Notes: generated by a model from the sequence alone, not told the origin. Counted from the stretch's first letter, positions 25,644 through 35,505 are shown. The stretch: DNA of 64,000 bases from Algoriphagus antarcticus (GCF_002150685.1 NZ_MSSW01000027.1:62001-126000), one strand, 5' to 3'. Made by a program: numbers and translations.

Positions 25644-25647
25644 TATT

Positions 25648-26763
25648 ATGGCAAAAAGAGATTATTACGAAGTACTTGGAGTTACGAAGTCCGCATCTGC
25701 TGATGAAATAAAAAAAGCATATAGGAAACTAGCGATTCAATTTCACCCAGATAAGAATCCTGACAATCCTGAAGCTGAAGATAAATTCAAAGAGGCAGCT
25801 GAGGCTTACGAGGTCCTGAGTAATCCAGAGAAAAAGCAACGATACGACCAATTTGGTCATCAAGGTGTTGGCGGTGCCGGAGGATATGGCGGCGCAGGAA
25901 TGAATATGGATGATATCTTCTCCCAATTCGGCGATATTTTCGGCGGAGGCGGTGGAGGAGGGTTCGGTTCTTTCTTCAATGGCGGTGGCGGAGGCCGACG
26001 TACCAAAAAAGGTACAAATCTTCGTGTGAAGATGAAAATGACTCTAGCCGAGATCGCCAATGGTGTAGAAAAGAAGATTAAAGTAAAACGCCATCTAATC
26101 GCTGATGGGGTGACCTTTAAGTCCTGTTCTGCTTGCCAAGGATCAGGTCAAGTGAAGAAGGTAGTCAATACCATGCTCGGACAGATGGTTTCGGCCAGTA
26201 CATGTGGCGTTTGTGGTGGTAGTGGTCAGATAGTTGACAAAAAACCAGCTGAAGCAGATGCCAGAGGGCTTTTGATAAAGGAGGAAGTAATTTCCATCAA
26301 TATTCCGGGTGGTGTAGCTGAAGGAATGCAGCTAAGTATGTCTGGAAAAGGAAATGAAATCCCAGGTGGAATTGCCGGTGATCTACTTATTGTTATTGAG
26401 GAAATTGAAGACAAAGTTCTTCAGCGCGATGGCAACAATGTTATTTACGATCTATATGTTTCCTTTATTGACGCCGCTCTTGGAGCTTCTATTGAAGTGC
26501 CTACTATTGAAGGGAAAGTTAAGATCAAGATAGATCAGGGAACCCAAAGTGGTAAAATGCTTCGCTTGAAAGGTAAAGGAATCAAGGATATAAATGGATA
26601 CATCAAAGGTGATCAGTTAATTATGGTAAATGTGTGGACTCCTACTCATTTGTCTCGAGAAGAAAAAGAAGCTTTAGAAGGTCTTAGGGATTCTGATAAT
26701 TTCAAACCCGATCCAGGAAATAGCGAAAAATCATTCTTTGACAAAATGAAAGAGTTCTTTTAA
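25648..26763 (+). CDS. dnaJ: DnaJ co-chaperone lacking one zinc centre
   Basis: 371 residues: J domain with HPD (residues 1-70), Gly/Phe-rich linker, cysteine-rich domain, and C-terminal substrate domains. A canonical DnaJ has four CxxCxGxG motifs. Here only two are present (CSACQGSG and CGVCGGSG), equivalent to motifs 2 and 3, which form zinc centre II. The expected motif 1 position reads RHLIADGV and motif 4 reads KPAEADARG, so zinc centre I is gone while the rest is intact. It should still stimulate DnaK; the loss may affect substrate holding. Operon with grpE. Confidence 0.93.
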   Translation: MAKRDYYEVLGVTKSASADEIKKAYRKLAIQFHPDKNPDNPEAEDKFKEAAEAYEVLSNPEKKQRYDQFGHQGVGGAGGYGGAGMNMDDIFSQFGDIFGGGGGGGFGSFFNGGGGGRRTKKGTNLRVKMKMTLAEIANGVEKKIKVKRHLIADGVTFKSCSACQGSGQVKKVVNTMLGQMVSASTCGVCGGSGQIVDKKPAEADARGLLIKEEVISINIPGGVAEGMQLSMSGKGNEIPGGIAGDLLIVIEEIEDKVLQRDGNNVIYDLYVSFIDAALGASIEVPTIEGKVKIKIDQGTQSGKMLRLKGKGIKDINGYIKGDQLIMVNVWTPTHLSREEKEALEGLRDSDNFKPDPGNSEKSFFDKMKEFF

Positions 26764-26773
26764 ATATAAAAAT

Positions 26774-26799
26774 AGCCGGAAGCAATTCTGGCTTTTTTT
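26774..26799 (+). terminator. terminator after dnaJ
   Basis: AGCCGGAA pairs with TTCTGGCT (one G-U) around GCAA, followed by seven T. Confidence 0.8.
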
Positions 26800-26844
26800 A
26801 TATTTTTAAAAAACCTTTTCAATGTCGCCTCGTAACCTTACCGT

Positions 26845-27732
26845 ATGCTTAGAAAATTGTGTCTGCTTTTTCTGATGATGATTGGATGGGTGGCTGTGGG
26901 TAAGGCGCAACTTGTTAAGGAGTTTAAAGCCATAGAAAAAAGCGGTTTTGATATGGTTGCTCTTGAGTTCACTACTTATAAGAGTAGCACCCAGCTCAAG
27001 AGAACCAAATCCTCTGACCCTGTTTACATTCACGGTCATCTCGATAAAACGAATATTCTCCCTGTCTTTTCACAGAAAATCTCAAATAATATACTTCAGA
27101 CCTCTCTGATCCATAAGAATGTGGAGTCTGAAAACTTGGGCAAAAGTATTACTTCCAAACTTTTTTCCGGATCCTCAGATGACTTTGATCATAGCTGGAA
27201 TGTAGCTCTGAGCACTAATTATCTGTATCATTTAGACTTCAATTTGGGAATGGGCAAGTCAGATTTTGACTTGGCAAATCTCACCATCAGTCAGCTTAAA
27301 GTGAAAAGTGCCAGTGCTGATGTCACTATACGTTATAGTAGCGATTCTCCAAATCAGGTTCAAATGGATACGCTCTTAGTCACTTTGAATATGGGGACAG
27401 TGGTGATAACTAATGCGAATTTCACTAATGCCAAAAAGATGATTTTTGAGGTGAATTACGGTAAAATAGATTTGAATTTTTCGGAAGGAATGCACAATGA
27501 AAGCCATGTGATCGCTGCTGTAGGTGCAGGATCAGTTCACATACATTTACCTTCGGATTCTTTTCCCATCAAAATAAAAATGAGAACAACGGCGATGTGT
27601 AAAACTTCCTTGCCGAAATATTTAAAAACTTTAGAAAAAGGAACTTACGTCACCAAGGGCTATGATGCTGCCGATCCGAGATTGATGGAATTGATCGTTG
27701 ATGTTGGCGTCGGTTCGTTAATCGTAGAATAA
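26845..27732 (+). CDS. secreted beta-helix adhesin-like protein (DUF4097-like)
   Basis: 295 residues. Signal peptide ending GKAQ. The C-terminal two thirds consists of repeated short strands (LTISQLKVKSASADVTIRYSS, LLVTLNMGTVVITNANF, MIFEVNYGKIDLNF, VGAGSVHIHLP), as in DUF4097 or toast-rack type beta-solenoids. Its function is unknown. It lies between the dnaJ terminator and an ABC-2 exporter with 21 bases to the ATPase, so it may belong to that operon. Confidence 0.65.
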   Translation: MLRKLCLLFLMMIGWVAVGKAQLVKEFKAIEKSGFDMVALEFTTYKSSTQLKRTKSSDPVYIHGHLDKTNILPVFSQKISNNILQTSLIHKNVESENLGKSITSKLFSGSSDDFDHSWNVALSTNYLYHLDFNLGMGKSDFDLANLTISQLKVKSASADVTIRYSSDSPNQVQMDTLLVTLNMGTVVITNANFTNAKKMIFEVNYGKIDLNFSEGMHNESHVIAAVGAGSVHIHLPSDSFPIKIKMRTTAMCKTSLPKYLKTLEKGTYVTKGYDAADPRLMELIVDVGVGSLIVE

Positions 27733-27753
27733 TTAATCCCTACTTTTTGAAAT

Positions 27754-28647
27754 ATGCTGAAAATAGAAAAGCTTAATAAATCCTATGGAGCCAATAAAGC
27801 GCTGACGGATGTAGATTTGAATGTATCTGAAGGTGTCGTGTTTGGTCTTCTTGGGCCAAATGGTGCTGGAAAAACTACTCTAATCCGAATTATCAACCAG
27901 ATTATAGATGGAGATAGTGGTGAAGTCTATATAGGGGGTGAACTTCTGGCTCCAAAACATATCGGGTTAATCGGTTACTTACCTGAAGAGCGAGGGCTGT
28001 ACAAGAAAATGAAAGTCTGGGATCAGATGCTTTACTTTGCCAGACTCAAAGGGCTAAGTCCGCAGGAAGCTAAGATAAAGATCAAATACTGGCTTGAAAA
28101 GCTAGAAATGGAGACTTGGAGGGACAAGAAAATCGAGGATCTCTCCAAAGGGATGGCTCAAAAAGTCCAGTTTATTTCTACCATAATCCACAATCCACCA
28201 CTTTTGATTCTTGATGAGCCCTTTTCAGGCTTTGACCCTGTAAATGCGGAGATTATCAAAAATGAGATTTTGGAACTTAAAGCCAAGGGCACGACAGTCA
28301 TTCTCAGTACCCATAGAATGGAATCCGTAGAACTGCTTTGCGACCAGGTAGCTATGATCAATCGCTCTAAGAAAATCTTGGATGGCACGATTAAAAAGGT
28401 AAAATCCATCTATAGACCAGAGGTTTATTCTGTCACTTTGGATCACCTTACACGAGATTTACCTACTGAGTGGATATCTAAGGAAGACGAAGGGAGCTAT
28501 AGTTTTACACTTCCACTCAGCGGCAAGAATCCCAATGAACTTCTAAATGAATTGATGCAATACGGACAAGTGAACCGGTTTCAGGAACTAATTCCGAGCA
28601 TGGAGGAAATTTTTATTCACCAGGTAAAGTCAACAGAAAATGGATAA
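27754..28647 (+). CDS. ABC exporter ATP-binding protein (NatA-like)
   Basis: 297 residues. Walker A GPNGAGKTT, Q-loop YLPEERGLY, signature LSKGMAQKV, Walker B LLILDEPFSGFDPV, H-loop STHRM. The C-terminal 70 residues form the extra domain of DrrA/NatA-type ATPases. It energises the permease encoded by the overlapping next gene (8-base overlap). The substrate could be ions, drugs or lipids; the sequence does not say. Confidence 0.92.
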   Translation: MLKIEKLNKSYGANKALTDVDLNVSEGVVFGLLGPNGAGKTTLIRIINQIIDGDSGEVYIGGELLAPKHIGLIGYLPEERGLYKKMKVWDQMLYFARLKGLSPQEAKIKIKYWLEKLEMETWRDKKIEDLSKGMAQKVQFISTIIHNPPLLILDEPFSGFDPVNAEIIKNEILELKAKGTTVILSTHRMESVELLCDQVAMINRSKKILDGTIKKVKSIYRPEVYSVTLDHLTRDLPTEWISKEDEGSYSFTLPLSGKNPNELLNELMQYGQVNRFQELIPSMEEIFIHQVKSTENG

Positions 28648-29950
28648 GATCTGGTTAGTGATTCAGCGGGAGTATGTTTCTCGCGTCAAAAAGAAATCGT
28701 TTTTACTCGTCACCTTATTGACTCCATTGATTTTCCCTGCCATTATGGGGGTTTTCGTGTGGATTGCTCTGCAAGAAGACGATAATCAAGCACTTCGGAT
28801 TATCGAAGTGGTAGATGATAATAAGTTGTTTTTCCTAGAGAGTTCGGAGCAGTACGCTTTTTCATTTTCCGATGCAAGTCATGAGGAAGCCAAACAGCTA
28901 GTACAAGATGGAAATCGCTATGGTTTTCTGCACATTCCAAAATTTGACATCAAAGACCCCACTGGAATTTCATTTTATGGAGAGGAGAACCCAAGTATGA
29001 GTTTGATCAGCTACTTGGAAAATAATCTTCGAAAGAAAATCGAGGAACAACGGCTTTTTGAAAGTGGTATAGACCCCAAAATCATCAATGATGTCCGCAC
29101 AAAAGTAGCGATCAAGTCTATCACACTAGATGAGGAGGGCACAGAAACTGTCAGCGATGCCACTGTGAATTATGCGATTGGCTTCGTAGCGGGGATTTTG
29201 ATTTACATGTTCATTTTCATCTATGGCAATCAGATCATGCAGGGTGTTATAGAGGAAAAGTCTAGTAGAATCGTTGAGATATTGGTTTCCTCGCTCAAGC
29301 CGTTTCAGCTGATGCTGGGTAAAATCATAGGTATCGCAGGCGTAGGGCTCACACAGCTTTTGATCTGGATAGTGCTCATCGGCACGTTGACTACGATTGT
29401 AACAGGAATTCTGGGGATGCAAATGCCGCAGCAGCAAGCGATGGAATTAGCCAACCCAGAATTGGCTCAAGGCATAGCACAGAACACGGAGATGGTTGAT
29501 ATACTTCTGGTGATCTCAGGAATTAATTACGTGCAGATTGCATTCAGCTTTGTGTTTTATTTCTTGGGGGGCTACTTGCTTTATGGGGCCTTATTTGCAG
29601 CGATAGGCTCCGCGGTAGATGCGCCTTCTGACGCACAGCAGTTTATGTTGCCAGTGACTATTCCATTGATTGTTGCTTACATGGGCTTGTTTGTATTTGT
29701 GCTGAATGACCCAAATAGTACTACTTCATTTTGGCTTTCTGTCGTCCCGCTGACTTCGCCTATCGCGATGATGGGAAGGGTTAGTTACGGTGTGCCTCTT
29801 TGGGAACTGGCATTGTCCATGGGACTTTTGATTGTAGGATTTCTATTCACTACTTGGGTGGCGGGAAAAATATATAGAATTGGAATCCTGATGCATGGCA
29901 CCAAACCCAGCTACAAAACACTTTGGAAGTGGATCAAAACCAATAATTGA
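28640..29950 (+). CDS. ABC-2 type exporter permease (NatB-like)
   Basis: 436 residues with one N-terminal membrane helix (about 22-44), a large extracytoplasmic domain (45-170) and five or six C-terminal helices, including VIEEKSSRIVEILVSSLKPFQLMLGKI, typical of ABC-2 permeases of the NatB class. Pairs with the ATPase upstream. A strong terminator follows at 29999. Confidence 0.9.
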   Translation: MDKIWLVIQREYVSRVKKKSFLLVTLLTPLIFPAIMGVFVWIALQEDDNQALRIIEVVDDNKLFFLESSEQYAFSFSDASHEEAKQLVQDGNRYGFLHIPKFDIKDPTGISFYGEENPSMSLISYLENNLRKKIEEQRLFESGIDPKIINDVRTKVAIKSITLDEEGTETVSDATVNYAIGFVAGILIYMFIFIYGNQIMQGVIEEKSSRIVEILVSSLKPFQLMLGKIIGIAGVGLTQLLIWIVLIGTLTTIVTGILGMQMPQQQAMELANPELAQGIAQNTEMVDILLVISGINYVQIAFSFVFYFLGGYLLYGALFAAIGSAVDAPSDAQQFMLPVTIPLIVAYMGLFVFVLNDPNSTTSFWLSVVPLTSPIAMMGRVSYGVPLWELALSMGLLIVGFLFTTWVAGKIYRIGILMHGTKPSYKTLWKWIKTNN

Positions 29951-30286
29951 TTTCAGAATGGGCTTTCTTGCTTTTCCATAAGCAGGAGATAAATAACAAA
30001 AAATCCGGGCTATGAACCCGGATTTTTCTTTTCTGTATTGGGTGTTCTGAAAACATCTTAAGCCACTCTCTTGAATGATGAAGCTTTTCTAACAAAATCT
30101 CACTTTCTTTGATTTCCAATCCTATGTCATTCGTATCTATATTTTTGATGGTAAATTTTCTCGGCTTGAATTAAAGTATAAATTTACTTAGTAGGTATAT
30201 ATTTTCCCTGCTGATAAAATCTATCTCTTAGTCATACTATCTATTTGATTGAGGAGTTAGTAACGGTAGTAATTCAAGTTTGATTA
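29951..30286. other. intergenic region with terminator
   Basis: Holds the terminator at 29999-30027 and an AT-rich leader of the histidine kinase gene. No other feature is seen. Confidence 0.5.
29999..30027. terminator. terminator of the ABC-2 operon
   Basis: AAAAATCCGGG pairs perfectly with CCCGGATTTTT around CTATGAA, followed by CTTTTCT. Usable in both directions. Confidence 0.88.
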
Positions 30287-31522
30287 ATGAAAAAAAGATT
30301 TCAAGACCTCACCTCCTTAGATTTTTACACCAACAAGAAGCAAGTCAAATGGATTGTGGTTGCCGCGTCTTTAATCATAGGTGCAGGCTCGATCTGGTAC
30401 ACTAATAGCCTTGTGGAGGAGTTGCGGGAGCGAGAGAGGCGACAAATAGAACTTCTCTCCAGCGCATTGGAGTACGCTGCTACTACTGCGGAGAATCTCA
30501 CGTTTATTAATCAGGAGATTATTCAGCAAAATTACTCCATCCCCATTATTATGGTGGATGATTCCGATAACCCCATCGAATTCAGAAATATCCCTTTTAA
30601 GAATAATGCAAGTGCAGCCGATTCTGTCGAAACGCTAGTAAGGGAGCTTGCTGAGATGCGTGCTGAATACGAGCCAATATTACTTCCAGAAGCGGATATT
30701 CAGATATATTATAGAAACTCAGAATTGCTGATAAATCTGAAATACTATCCTTACGTCCAATTGGGAGTTATTTTGGTATTTGGAATGCTGGCTTATGCAC
30801 TTTTCAACCAAAATAAAATCGCAGAGCAAAATCGCGTGTGGGCTGGACTGACCAAAGAGACTGCTCATCAGCTCGGAACCCCAATTGCTTCTTTGATGGC
30901 GTGGATAGATTACTTGAGAAATTCGCCTGTGTGGGAAGAAAATAAGGAGATCATCATGGAGATGGATAAGGACGTGGTGAAGCTGCGGATGGTGACGGAG
31001 CGATTTAGCAGCATTGGAAGTAAGCCCGTGATCCAGTCTGGGAATGTCTACGAGGTGATCGAAGAGACAATAAATTACCTGAGGCCTAGGATTTCCACGA
31101 AAGTTGACATGAATATTCATGCAGATTCCAAAGATCTGGATGCCATGATGAACAAGCCGCTTTTTGAATGGGTGGTCGAGAACATTTGCAAGAATGCAGT
31201 GGATGCAATGAAGGGCAAAGGGAGAATCGACATAGAAATTTTACAGGATAGTGACAAGTATGTTATTATCGATATCACCGACACAGGCAAAGGCATGGAA
31301 AAGCGAATGTACAAGCGCGTTTTTAATCCTGGATTTTCCACACGTCATAGAGGTTGGGGATTGGGCTTAACCCTTGCGAAGCGAATTGTAGAGGGCTATC
31401 ACGGAGGGAGAATCTATGTTAAAAACTCCGAAGTTGGCAAGGGGACCACTTTCAGGATTTTACTTCATGGAAGTCATGAGGGGGCATCGCAGTTTATTAC
31501 GGAAGGAATACTAGAGTATTGA
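30287..31522 (+). CDS. orphan sensor histidine kinase
   Basis: 411 residues. Two membrane helices (about 21-40 and 157-177) enclose a periplasmic sensor region. Then a HisKA-type H-box TKETAHQLGTPIASL and a HATPase domain with N-box ENICKNAVDAM, G1 DITDTGKGM and G2 GWGLGLTLAKRIV. It should autophosphorylate on the His of the H-box. No response regulator gene is adjacent. The ETAHQLGTPI form of the H-box is common in Bacteroidota kinases. Confidence 0.92.
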   Translation: MKKRFQDLTSLDFYTNKKQVKWIVVAASLIIGAGSIWYTNSLVEELRERERRQIELLSSALEYAATTAENLTFINQEIIQQNYSIPIIMVDDSDNPIEFRNIPFKNNASAADSVETLVRELAEMRAEYEPILLPEADIQIYYRNSELLINLKYYPYVQLGVILVFGMLAYALFNQNKIAEQNRVWAGLTKETAHQLGTPIASLMAWIDYLRNSPVWEENKEIIMEMDKDVVKLRMVTERFSSIGSKPVIQSGNVYEVIEETINYLRPRISTKVDMNIHADSKDLDAMMNKPLFEWVVENICKNAVDAMKGKGRIDIEILQDSDKYVIIDITDTGKGMEKRMYKRVFNPGFSTRHRGWGLGLTLAKRIVEGYHGGRIYVKNSEVGKGTTFRILLHGSHEGASQFITEGILEY

Positions 31523-31842
31523 CCTTTGTGATTTACGAAGTTTGAGTTACGATTTACGAGGGCAATTGGAACCTCAATCCTTACCTACCATTTTATACCC
31601 CATTTAGTTTTTCAAAAAGCTCAGAATTGTAGTTTGCTGTTAACACTGAGGAAAATCTCGTAATCGAAAATTGTTGCTTAGCTCTTTCCATTTTTTTAAT
31701 AATAAATGTCGACCGACGAATAGCGAATGATGAAGTTTGCCAAAGAGGAACCTCAGGCGGGAATTTTCAATTTTTCAATTTTAAATTCTAAAATTCCCTT
31801 CGCTCTTTTTTCCTTACCTTTGCCCGCTGAAATACATGCCCC
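31523..31842. other. intergenic region before prfC
   Basis: No gene is seen. It holds only the promoter-like box at 31815. No recognisable repeat. Confidence 0.5.
31815..31822 (+). promoter_or_regulatory. -7 promoter box of prfC
   Basis: TACCTTTG matches the Bacteroidota -7 element TAnnTTTG, 20 bases before the start codon. A -33 TTTG is not obvious. Confidence 0.4.
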
Positions 31843-33423
31843 ATGAGTTTGAAAGAAGAAATCCAGAAGCGTAGAACCTTTGCCATTATTGCTCACCCTG
31901 ATGCAGGCAAGACAACTTTGACTGAGAAGTTGCTGCTTTTTGGTGGTGCTATCCAGACGGCAGGCGCGGTGAAATCGAATAAAATCGATACCGCTACCAA
32001 GTCGGATTGGATGGCAATAGAAAAGCAAAGAGGTATCTCCGTAGCGACTTCTGTCATGGGTTTTGAATACAAAGACATCAAGATCAACTTACTTGATACC
32101 CCCGGTCACCAGGATTTTGCTGAAGATACCTATCGCACACTTACTGCAGTCGATTCTGTAATTATGGTGATTGACTGTGTGAAAGGAGTGGAGATTCAGA
32201 CGGAGAAACTCATGGAAGTTTGTCGGATGAGAAATACTCCGGTGATCTGTTTTATCAACAAACTCGATAGAGAAGGGCGCGATCCCTACTCGTTGATCGA
32301 AGAAGTTGAACAGAAGTTGAACATTCAGTGCCGCCCACTTTCCTGGCCTATTGGCATGGGGAAAAGCTTCAAAGGAGTTTACAATTTGTTTGATCATAAA
32401 CTCAATCTTTTTACCCCATCGCAGCGAAAGCTTAGTGATGTTCGTCAGTCATTTGAAGATGTGAATGATCCAGAATTGGAAAAATTAATAGGAAAGAGCT
32501 ATGCAGACCAACTGCGTGAAGATGTGGAATTGATCGAGGGAGTTTATCCTGAGTTTGATCCTACTGAATATTTGGAGGGAAAAGTTGCGCCGGTTTTCTT
32601 TGGCTCAGCAGTGAATAACTTCGGCATCAATGAGATGCTGGATACCTTTATCAAAATAGCTCCAGCTCCGAAGAGCCGCAGAACGGAGGATCGTGAAGTC
32701 AAGCCTGACGAGAAGAAGTTCTCAGGTTTTGTATTTAAGATCCACGCGAATATGGATCCGAATCACCGAAATAGAATAGCTTTCTTGAGAATTTGTTCAG
32801 GAACTTTTGAGCGAAATAAGCCTTACAATCACGTAAGAGGGCCGAAGCCCTTGCGCTTTTCCAATGTAACGCAATTTATGGCTCAGGATAAGGAAATGAT
32901 CGACGAGGCATATCCGGGAGATATTGTGGGATTGTATGATACAGGGAATCTAAAGATAGGGGATACACTGACTGATGGAGAAGACATGCAGTTTGTCGGG
33001 ATCCCAAGTTTCTCCCCGGAGATTTTCAGAGAAGTGGTGAATAAGGATGCTATGAAGACTAAGCAGCTCGAAAAAGGCTTGAAGCAACTCATGGAGGAAG
33101 GAGTCGCGCAGCTATTCACCTTCGATATGGGTTCTAGAAAAGTAGTCGGAACAGTCGGGCAACTTCAGTTTGAAGTAATCCAGTTCCGATTGAAAAACGA
33201 ATACAATGCTACTGTAGAATTTCATCCGATGAACCTATACAAAGCCTGCTGGATCACGAGCAAGGACAAAAAGCAGTTGGATGAATTTGTTCGCTCCAAA
33301 AACCGTCACATCGCCCATGATAAAGACGGTAAACTGGTCTTTATGGCCGAGTCAAAAGCCTGGCTTCAGATGGTAATGGATAATTACCCTGAGATAGAAT
33401 TCCACTTTACTTCGGAGTATTGA
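31843..33423 (+). CDS. prfC: peptide chain release factor 3
   Basis: 526 residues. GTPase motifs [21 protein letters not shown] and NKLDRE, the RGISV switch, and the RF3-specific C-terminal domain. It uses GTP to recycle RF1/RF2 from the ribosome after termination. The last 17 codons ([17 protein letters not shown]) are repeated twice further on, at 34966 and 35406, with sequence drift. Closed by a strong terminator 4 bases after the stop. Confidence 0.97.
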   Translation: MSLKEEIQKRRTFAIIAHPDAGKTTLTEKLLLFGGAIQTAGAVKSNKIDTATKSDWMAIEKQRGISVATSVMGFEYKDIKINLLDTPGHQDFAEDTYRTLTAVDSVIMVIDCVKGVEIQTEKLMEVCRMRNTPVICFINKLDREGRDPYSLIEEVEQKLNIQCRPLSWPIGMGKSFKGVYNLFDHKLNLFTPSQRKLSDVRQSFEDVNDPELEKLIGKSYADQLREDVELIEGVYPEFDPTEYLEGKVAPVFFGSAVNNFGINEMLDTFIKIAPAPKSRRTEDREVKPDEKKFSGFVFKIHANMDPNHRNRIAFLRICSGTFERNKPYNHVRGPKPLRFSNVTQFMAQDKEMIDEAYPGDIVGLYDTGNLKIGDTLTDGEDMQFVGIPSFSPEIFREVVNKDAMKTKQLEKGLKQLMEEGVAQLFTFDMGSRKVVGTVGQLQFEVIQFRLKNEYNATVEFHPMNLYKACWITSKDKKQLDEFVRSKNRHIAHDKDGKLVFMAESKAWLQMVMDNYPEIEFHFTSEY

Positions 33424-33427
33424 TATG

Positions 33428-33464
33428 AAAAACCCTCCAGATTTTTAAAATCTGGAGGGTTTTT
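33428..33464. terminator. terminator of prfC
   Basis: AAAAACCCTCCAGATTT pairs perfectly with AAATCTGGAGGGTTTTT (17 bp). A sister stem (CTGCCAGATTTT) lies at 35466 behind the third prfC tail. Confidence 0.92.
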
Positions 33465-33478
33465 TAAGAAGTTTAAAG

Positions 33479-34513
33479 TTAATCTAATTCGTAGCGGGTC
33501 AAGTTGGGCTTCCCATCATCATGATAGGATATTAGAAAGTCATCATCACTTGAAACAGTAATAAATTCTACTTCATGATCCAAATTCAATCTCTTTATTT
33601 TATTCCCCTCCCAATCATATACTAGCATTATTTCACTTAGATAAGGATCGACGGAGAAATCTTTTCCAGAGAAAAGGAGATAGATGTAATTATTTGTTAC
33701 TGAGCTTGATATAAAACCAAATTTGTTTTCCTGATTAAGGTTTGAAGATATGCTTTTTTCATCATCATTAGGTTTTGTTTCTGGAGCCCAACCTTCAAAT
33801 ACATAAGAAGATTTTATCTCCGTATCTCCATTAATATTTAATATTTCAAAGTATGGAGCATATTTAGTGGTGCATAGTATTTTATCTCCAGATGGTTTTA
33901 AAATAAGATCTCCTTGTTGACTCATTGGAATATTACCTAACTGTGCATTTCCATCCGTGAACGGGTAGGGGATATCCAAGACTTCAACTTCATTAGAATT
34001 TGCTTTTGCCAATGCAAATTTTAAATCAAATATTCCAGTACCAAAAAAGGTAGAATCACCTATTTTTAGTAGTTTTTGATAATTGAAATTGAATGACTTA
34101 GATGTTTGATTAAAACAGGAATCTATGGCTATATCACTATCGACCTTAATATCTACTTCTTGATACTTCCAGTTTTTTCTACCATATAATCCAATTGTAT
34201 TTGATTCAGACCCTATTTTTTGAATTGTAGTAGGGAAGATTATCTCACAAGGCCCTTCTCCGATTTTCCCAAATCTACGTAAGCTATTGCTGTTATCTAG
34301 ATTGAATATTTTAAAATGAAATTCATCTGGATCTGAAACTATTAACTGATTATTTGCTAATTCTATATCAAAGGCTTGGTTTAACTTAGCTGAGAAACCT
34401 AAATATTCACCTTTTAGGTCTATTTCTTTTGGGAAGTCATTGAAGAAGGATTCCGAATCCCTTGAAGTAGTACAAGAAGATAGAATTAGTATAAATGCGA
34501 AAATCTTTTTCAT
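33479..34513 (-). CDS. BF3164-type 6-bladed beta-propeller lipoprotein
   Basis: 344 residues. A lipoprotein signal with lipobox LSSC at the N-terminus is followed by repeated blades with F.IFNLD, GEGPCEI (the G.G.GP.E motif common in this family), LGNIPMSQQGDLILKP and similar. It resembles the BF3164 / TolB-like 6-blade lipoproteins of Bacteroidota, which usually lie next to a small NVEALA-type peptide gene, as here (34565). Function unknown; it may bind the small peptide at the cell surface (inference). Located between repeated copies of the prfC and ade gene ends. Confidence 0.75.
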   Translation of the reverse strand: MKKIFAFILILSSCTTSRDSESFFNDFPKEIDLKGEYLGFSAKLNQAFDIELANNQLIVSDPDEFHFKIFNLDNSNSLRRFGKIGEGPCEIIFPTTIQKIGSESNTIGLYGRKNWKYQEVDIKVDSDIAIDSCFNQTSKSFNFNYQKLLKIGDSTFFGTGIFDLKFALAKANSNEVEVLDIPYPFTDGNAQLGNIPMSQQGDLILKPSGDKILCTTKYAPYFEILNINGDTEIKSSYVFEGWAPETKPNDDEKSISSNLNQENKFGFISSSVTNNYIYLLFSGKDFSVDPYLSEIMLVYDWEGNKIKRLNLDHEVEFITVSSDDDFLISYHDDGKPNLTRYELD

Positions 34514-34564
34514 AGGATTGTAAAAAATGGCGAGAAAACTTTTCCCACCAAAGGTTAAAATGAT

Positions 34565-34765
34565 TTAACATGGGCTTGCTTTGCCGTAGAAAATATGGAT
34601 AGTGGTAACGGGGTCACCTTCCTCATTCTCTTCTTCGGAAATTACTCTTGAGCACTCATCACTGCCTGAGCTACATCTTGTGCAATCTTCGACTGCCATT
34701 GAAGGACTGACAAATGCAAATGTGCTCATCGCCAATACGCCCGAAAATAAAATTAATTTTTTCAT
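34565..34765 (-). CDS. small secreted cysteine-containing peptide (NVEALA-like)
   Basis: 66 residues. Signal peptide MKKLILFSGVLAMSTFAF...SMA, then an acidic mature part with four cysteines (C..C near residues 28 and 31, one near 38, and the C-terminal Cys). It lies 51 bases upstream of a BF3164-like lipoprotein on the same strand, the usual setting of NVEALA-family peptides. The NVEALA sequence itself is not exact (SPSMAVED). Function unknown. Confidence 0.65.
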   Translation of the reverse strand: MKKLILFSGVLAMSTFAFVSPSMAVEDCTRCSSGSDECSRVISEEENEEGDPVTTIHIFYGKASPC

Positions 34766-34918
34766 TTTAATTAAAATTTAACTTAGAAAACCCCTTTGAG
34801 TAAGCGGATTCGTCTTCCCTATCAGTTGGCCAATAGATCACTAGCAGTATAGGTAGGGGAGGGTAAAAAATCAACTGATTTATAAAAATATTTTAAAGAA
34901 TTAGAAATCAGTAAAAAA

Positions 34919-35019
34919 TAAGGTTTCAAACTTAAATTTATGTCCATGAAAAACATTCGTTTCAGATGGTAATTGATAATCATCCTGAGATAGAATTCCA
35001 CTTTACTTCGGAGTATTAA
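34919..35019. pseudogene. junction of repeated ade and prfC gene ends, copy 1
   Basis: 34966-35019 (+) repeats the last 17 codons and stop of prfC ([17 protein letters not shown]). Just before it, 34919-34955 is a degraded minus-strand copy of the ade 3' end (tttcaaacttaaa....tgtccat.aaaaa against the intact cctcaaactcaaa...tgcccattaaa). In the parent arrangement prfC precedes ade, so this reversed order is the joint expected from a tandem duplication. Confidence 0.7.
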
Positions 35020-35033
35020 GAATTTCACTTTTC

Positions 35034-35327
35034 TTAATAGAGATAAAGTGCAAGTATTGCTACGTTTACGAGTATTCGGACGATGAACGCAATGTTATTG
35101 TTGAGTGGTTTTTCGATTTTTTCCTTGTGTTTCAGGCTTTTTATAAGGTAAAAAGTAGATATAATAATCGTTAATGAAACGATGATAAGTATTGGGAGAA
35201 TTAGGAATTTAAAACCATTAACTCTGCTTATAAGGAAACTTGCTACAAAGCAGATCATCGTCACTATACTTCCAATAGAATGAGCTTTTTTAATTTGAGA
35301 TACAAGATTGTCGGTCATATTTTTCAT
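35034..35327 (-). CDS. small membrane protein between gene-end repeats
   Basis: 97 residues with three hydrophobic segments (about 18-37, 41-61 and 75-95) and a basic loop (KSLKHKEKIEKP). No family is recognised. It is flanked by the repeated prfC tail (ending 35019) and the repeated ade tail (from 35352), so it is cargo of the second repeat unit. MKNMTDN at 35327 is taken as start; 35333 and 35318 are alternatives. Confidence 0.55.
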   Translation of the reverse strand: MKNMTDNLVSQIKKAHSIGSIVTMICFVASFLISRVNGFKFLILPILIIVSLTIIISTFYLIKSLKHKEKIEKPLNNNIAFIVRILVNVAILALYLY

Positions 35328-35351
35328 AAACATGGAGGACTAGTGAGCTTT

Positions 35352-35456
35352 TAAAAACACGTCTTCACACTCAAACTGCTGCCCGTTAAATAGGCCATTA
35401 TTAAAATGGTGATTGACAATAATTCTGTGATAGAATTCCACTTTACGTCGGAGTAT
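35352..35456. pseudogene. junction of repeated ade and prfC gene ends, copy 2
   Basis: 35352-35401 (minus) encodes GLFNGQQFECEDVFLKAH, a copy of the ade C-terminus [16 protein letters not shown]. 35406-35456 (+) encodes [17 protein letters not shown], a copy of the prfC C-terminus without stop. Several differences are synonymous (gta/gtg, gat/gac, act/acg), so the tail may once have been part of a working gene. Confidence 0.75.
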
Positions 35457-35465
35457 AGACCAACT

Positions 35466-35500
35466 AAACCTGCCAGATTTTGAAAATCTGGCAGGTTTTT
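35466..35500. terminator. bidirectional terminator between prfC tail copy and ade
   Basis: AAACCTGCCAGATTT pairs with AAATCTGGCAGGTTT around TGA, followed by TTT. It serves ade on the minus strand and is related to the prfC terminator at 33428. Confidence 0.88.
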
Positions 35501-35505
35501 TCTTA

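Noticed and set aside
30719-31120. 133-codon open frame antisense to the histidine kinase
   Set aside because: The kinase H-box lies on the other strand over the same bases; the frame has no recognisable features.
34822-35028. 68-codon minus-strand open frame
   Set aside because: It is the antisense of the prfC tail copy joined to the degraded ade end; explained by the gene-end duplication.
33371-35456. Integrative element at prfC, in analogy to SXT/R391
   Set aside because: SXT-type elements use the 5' end of prfC and carry an integrase; here only the 3' end is copied, together with the ade end, and no integrase is present. Tandem duplication fits better.
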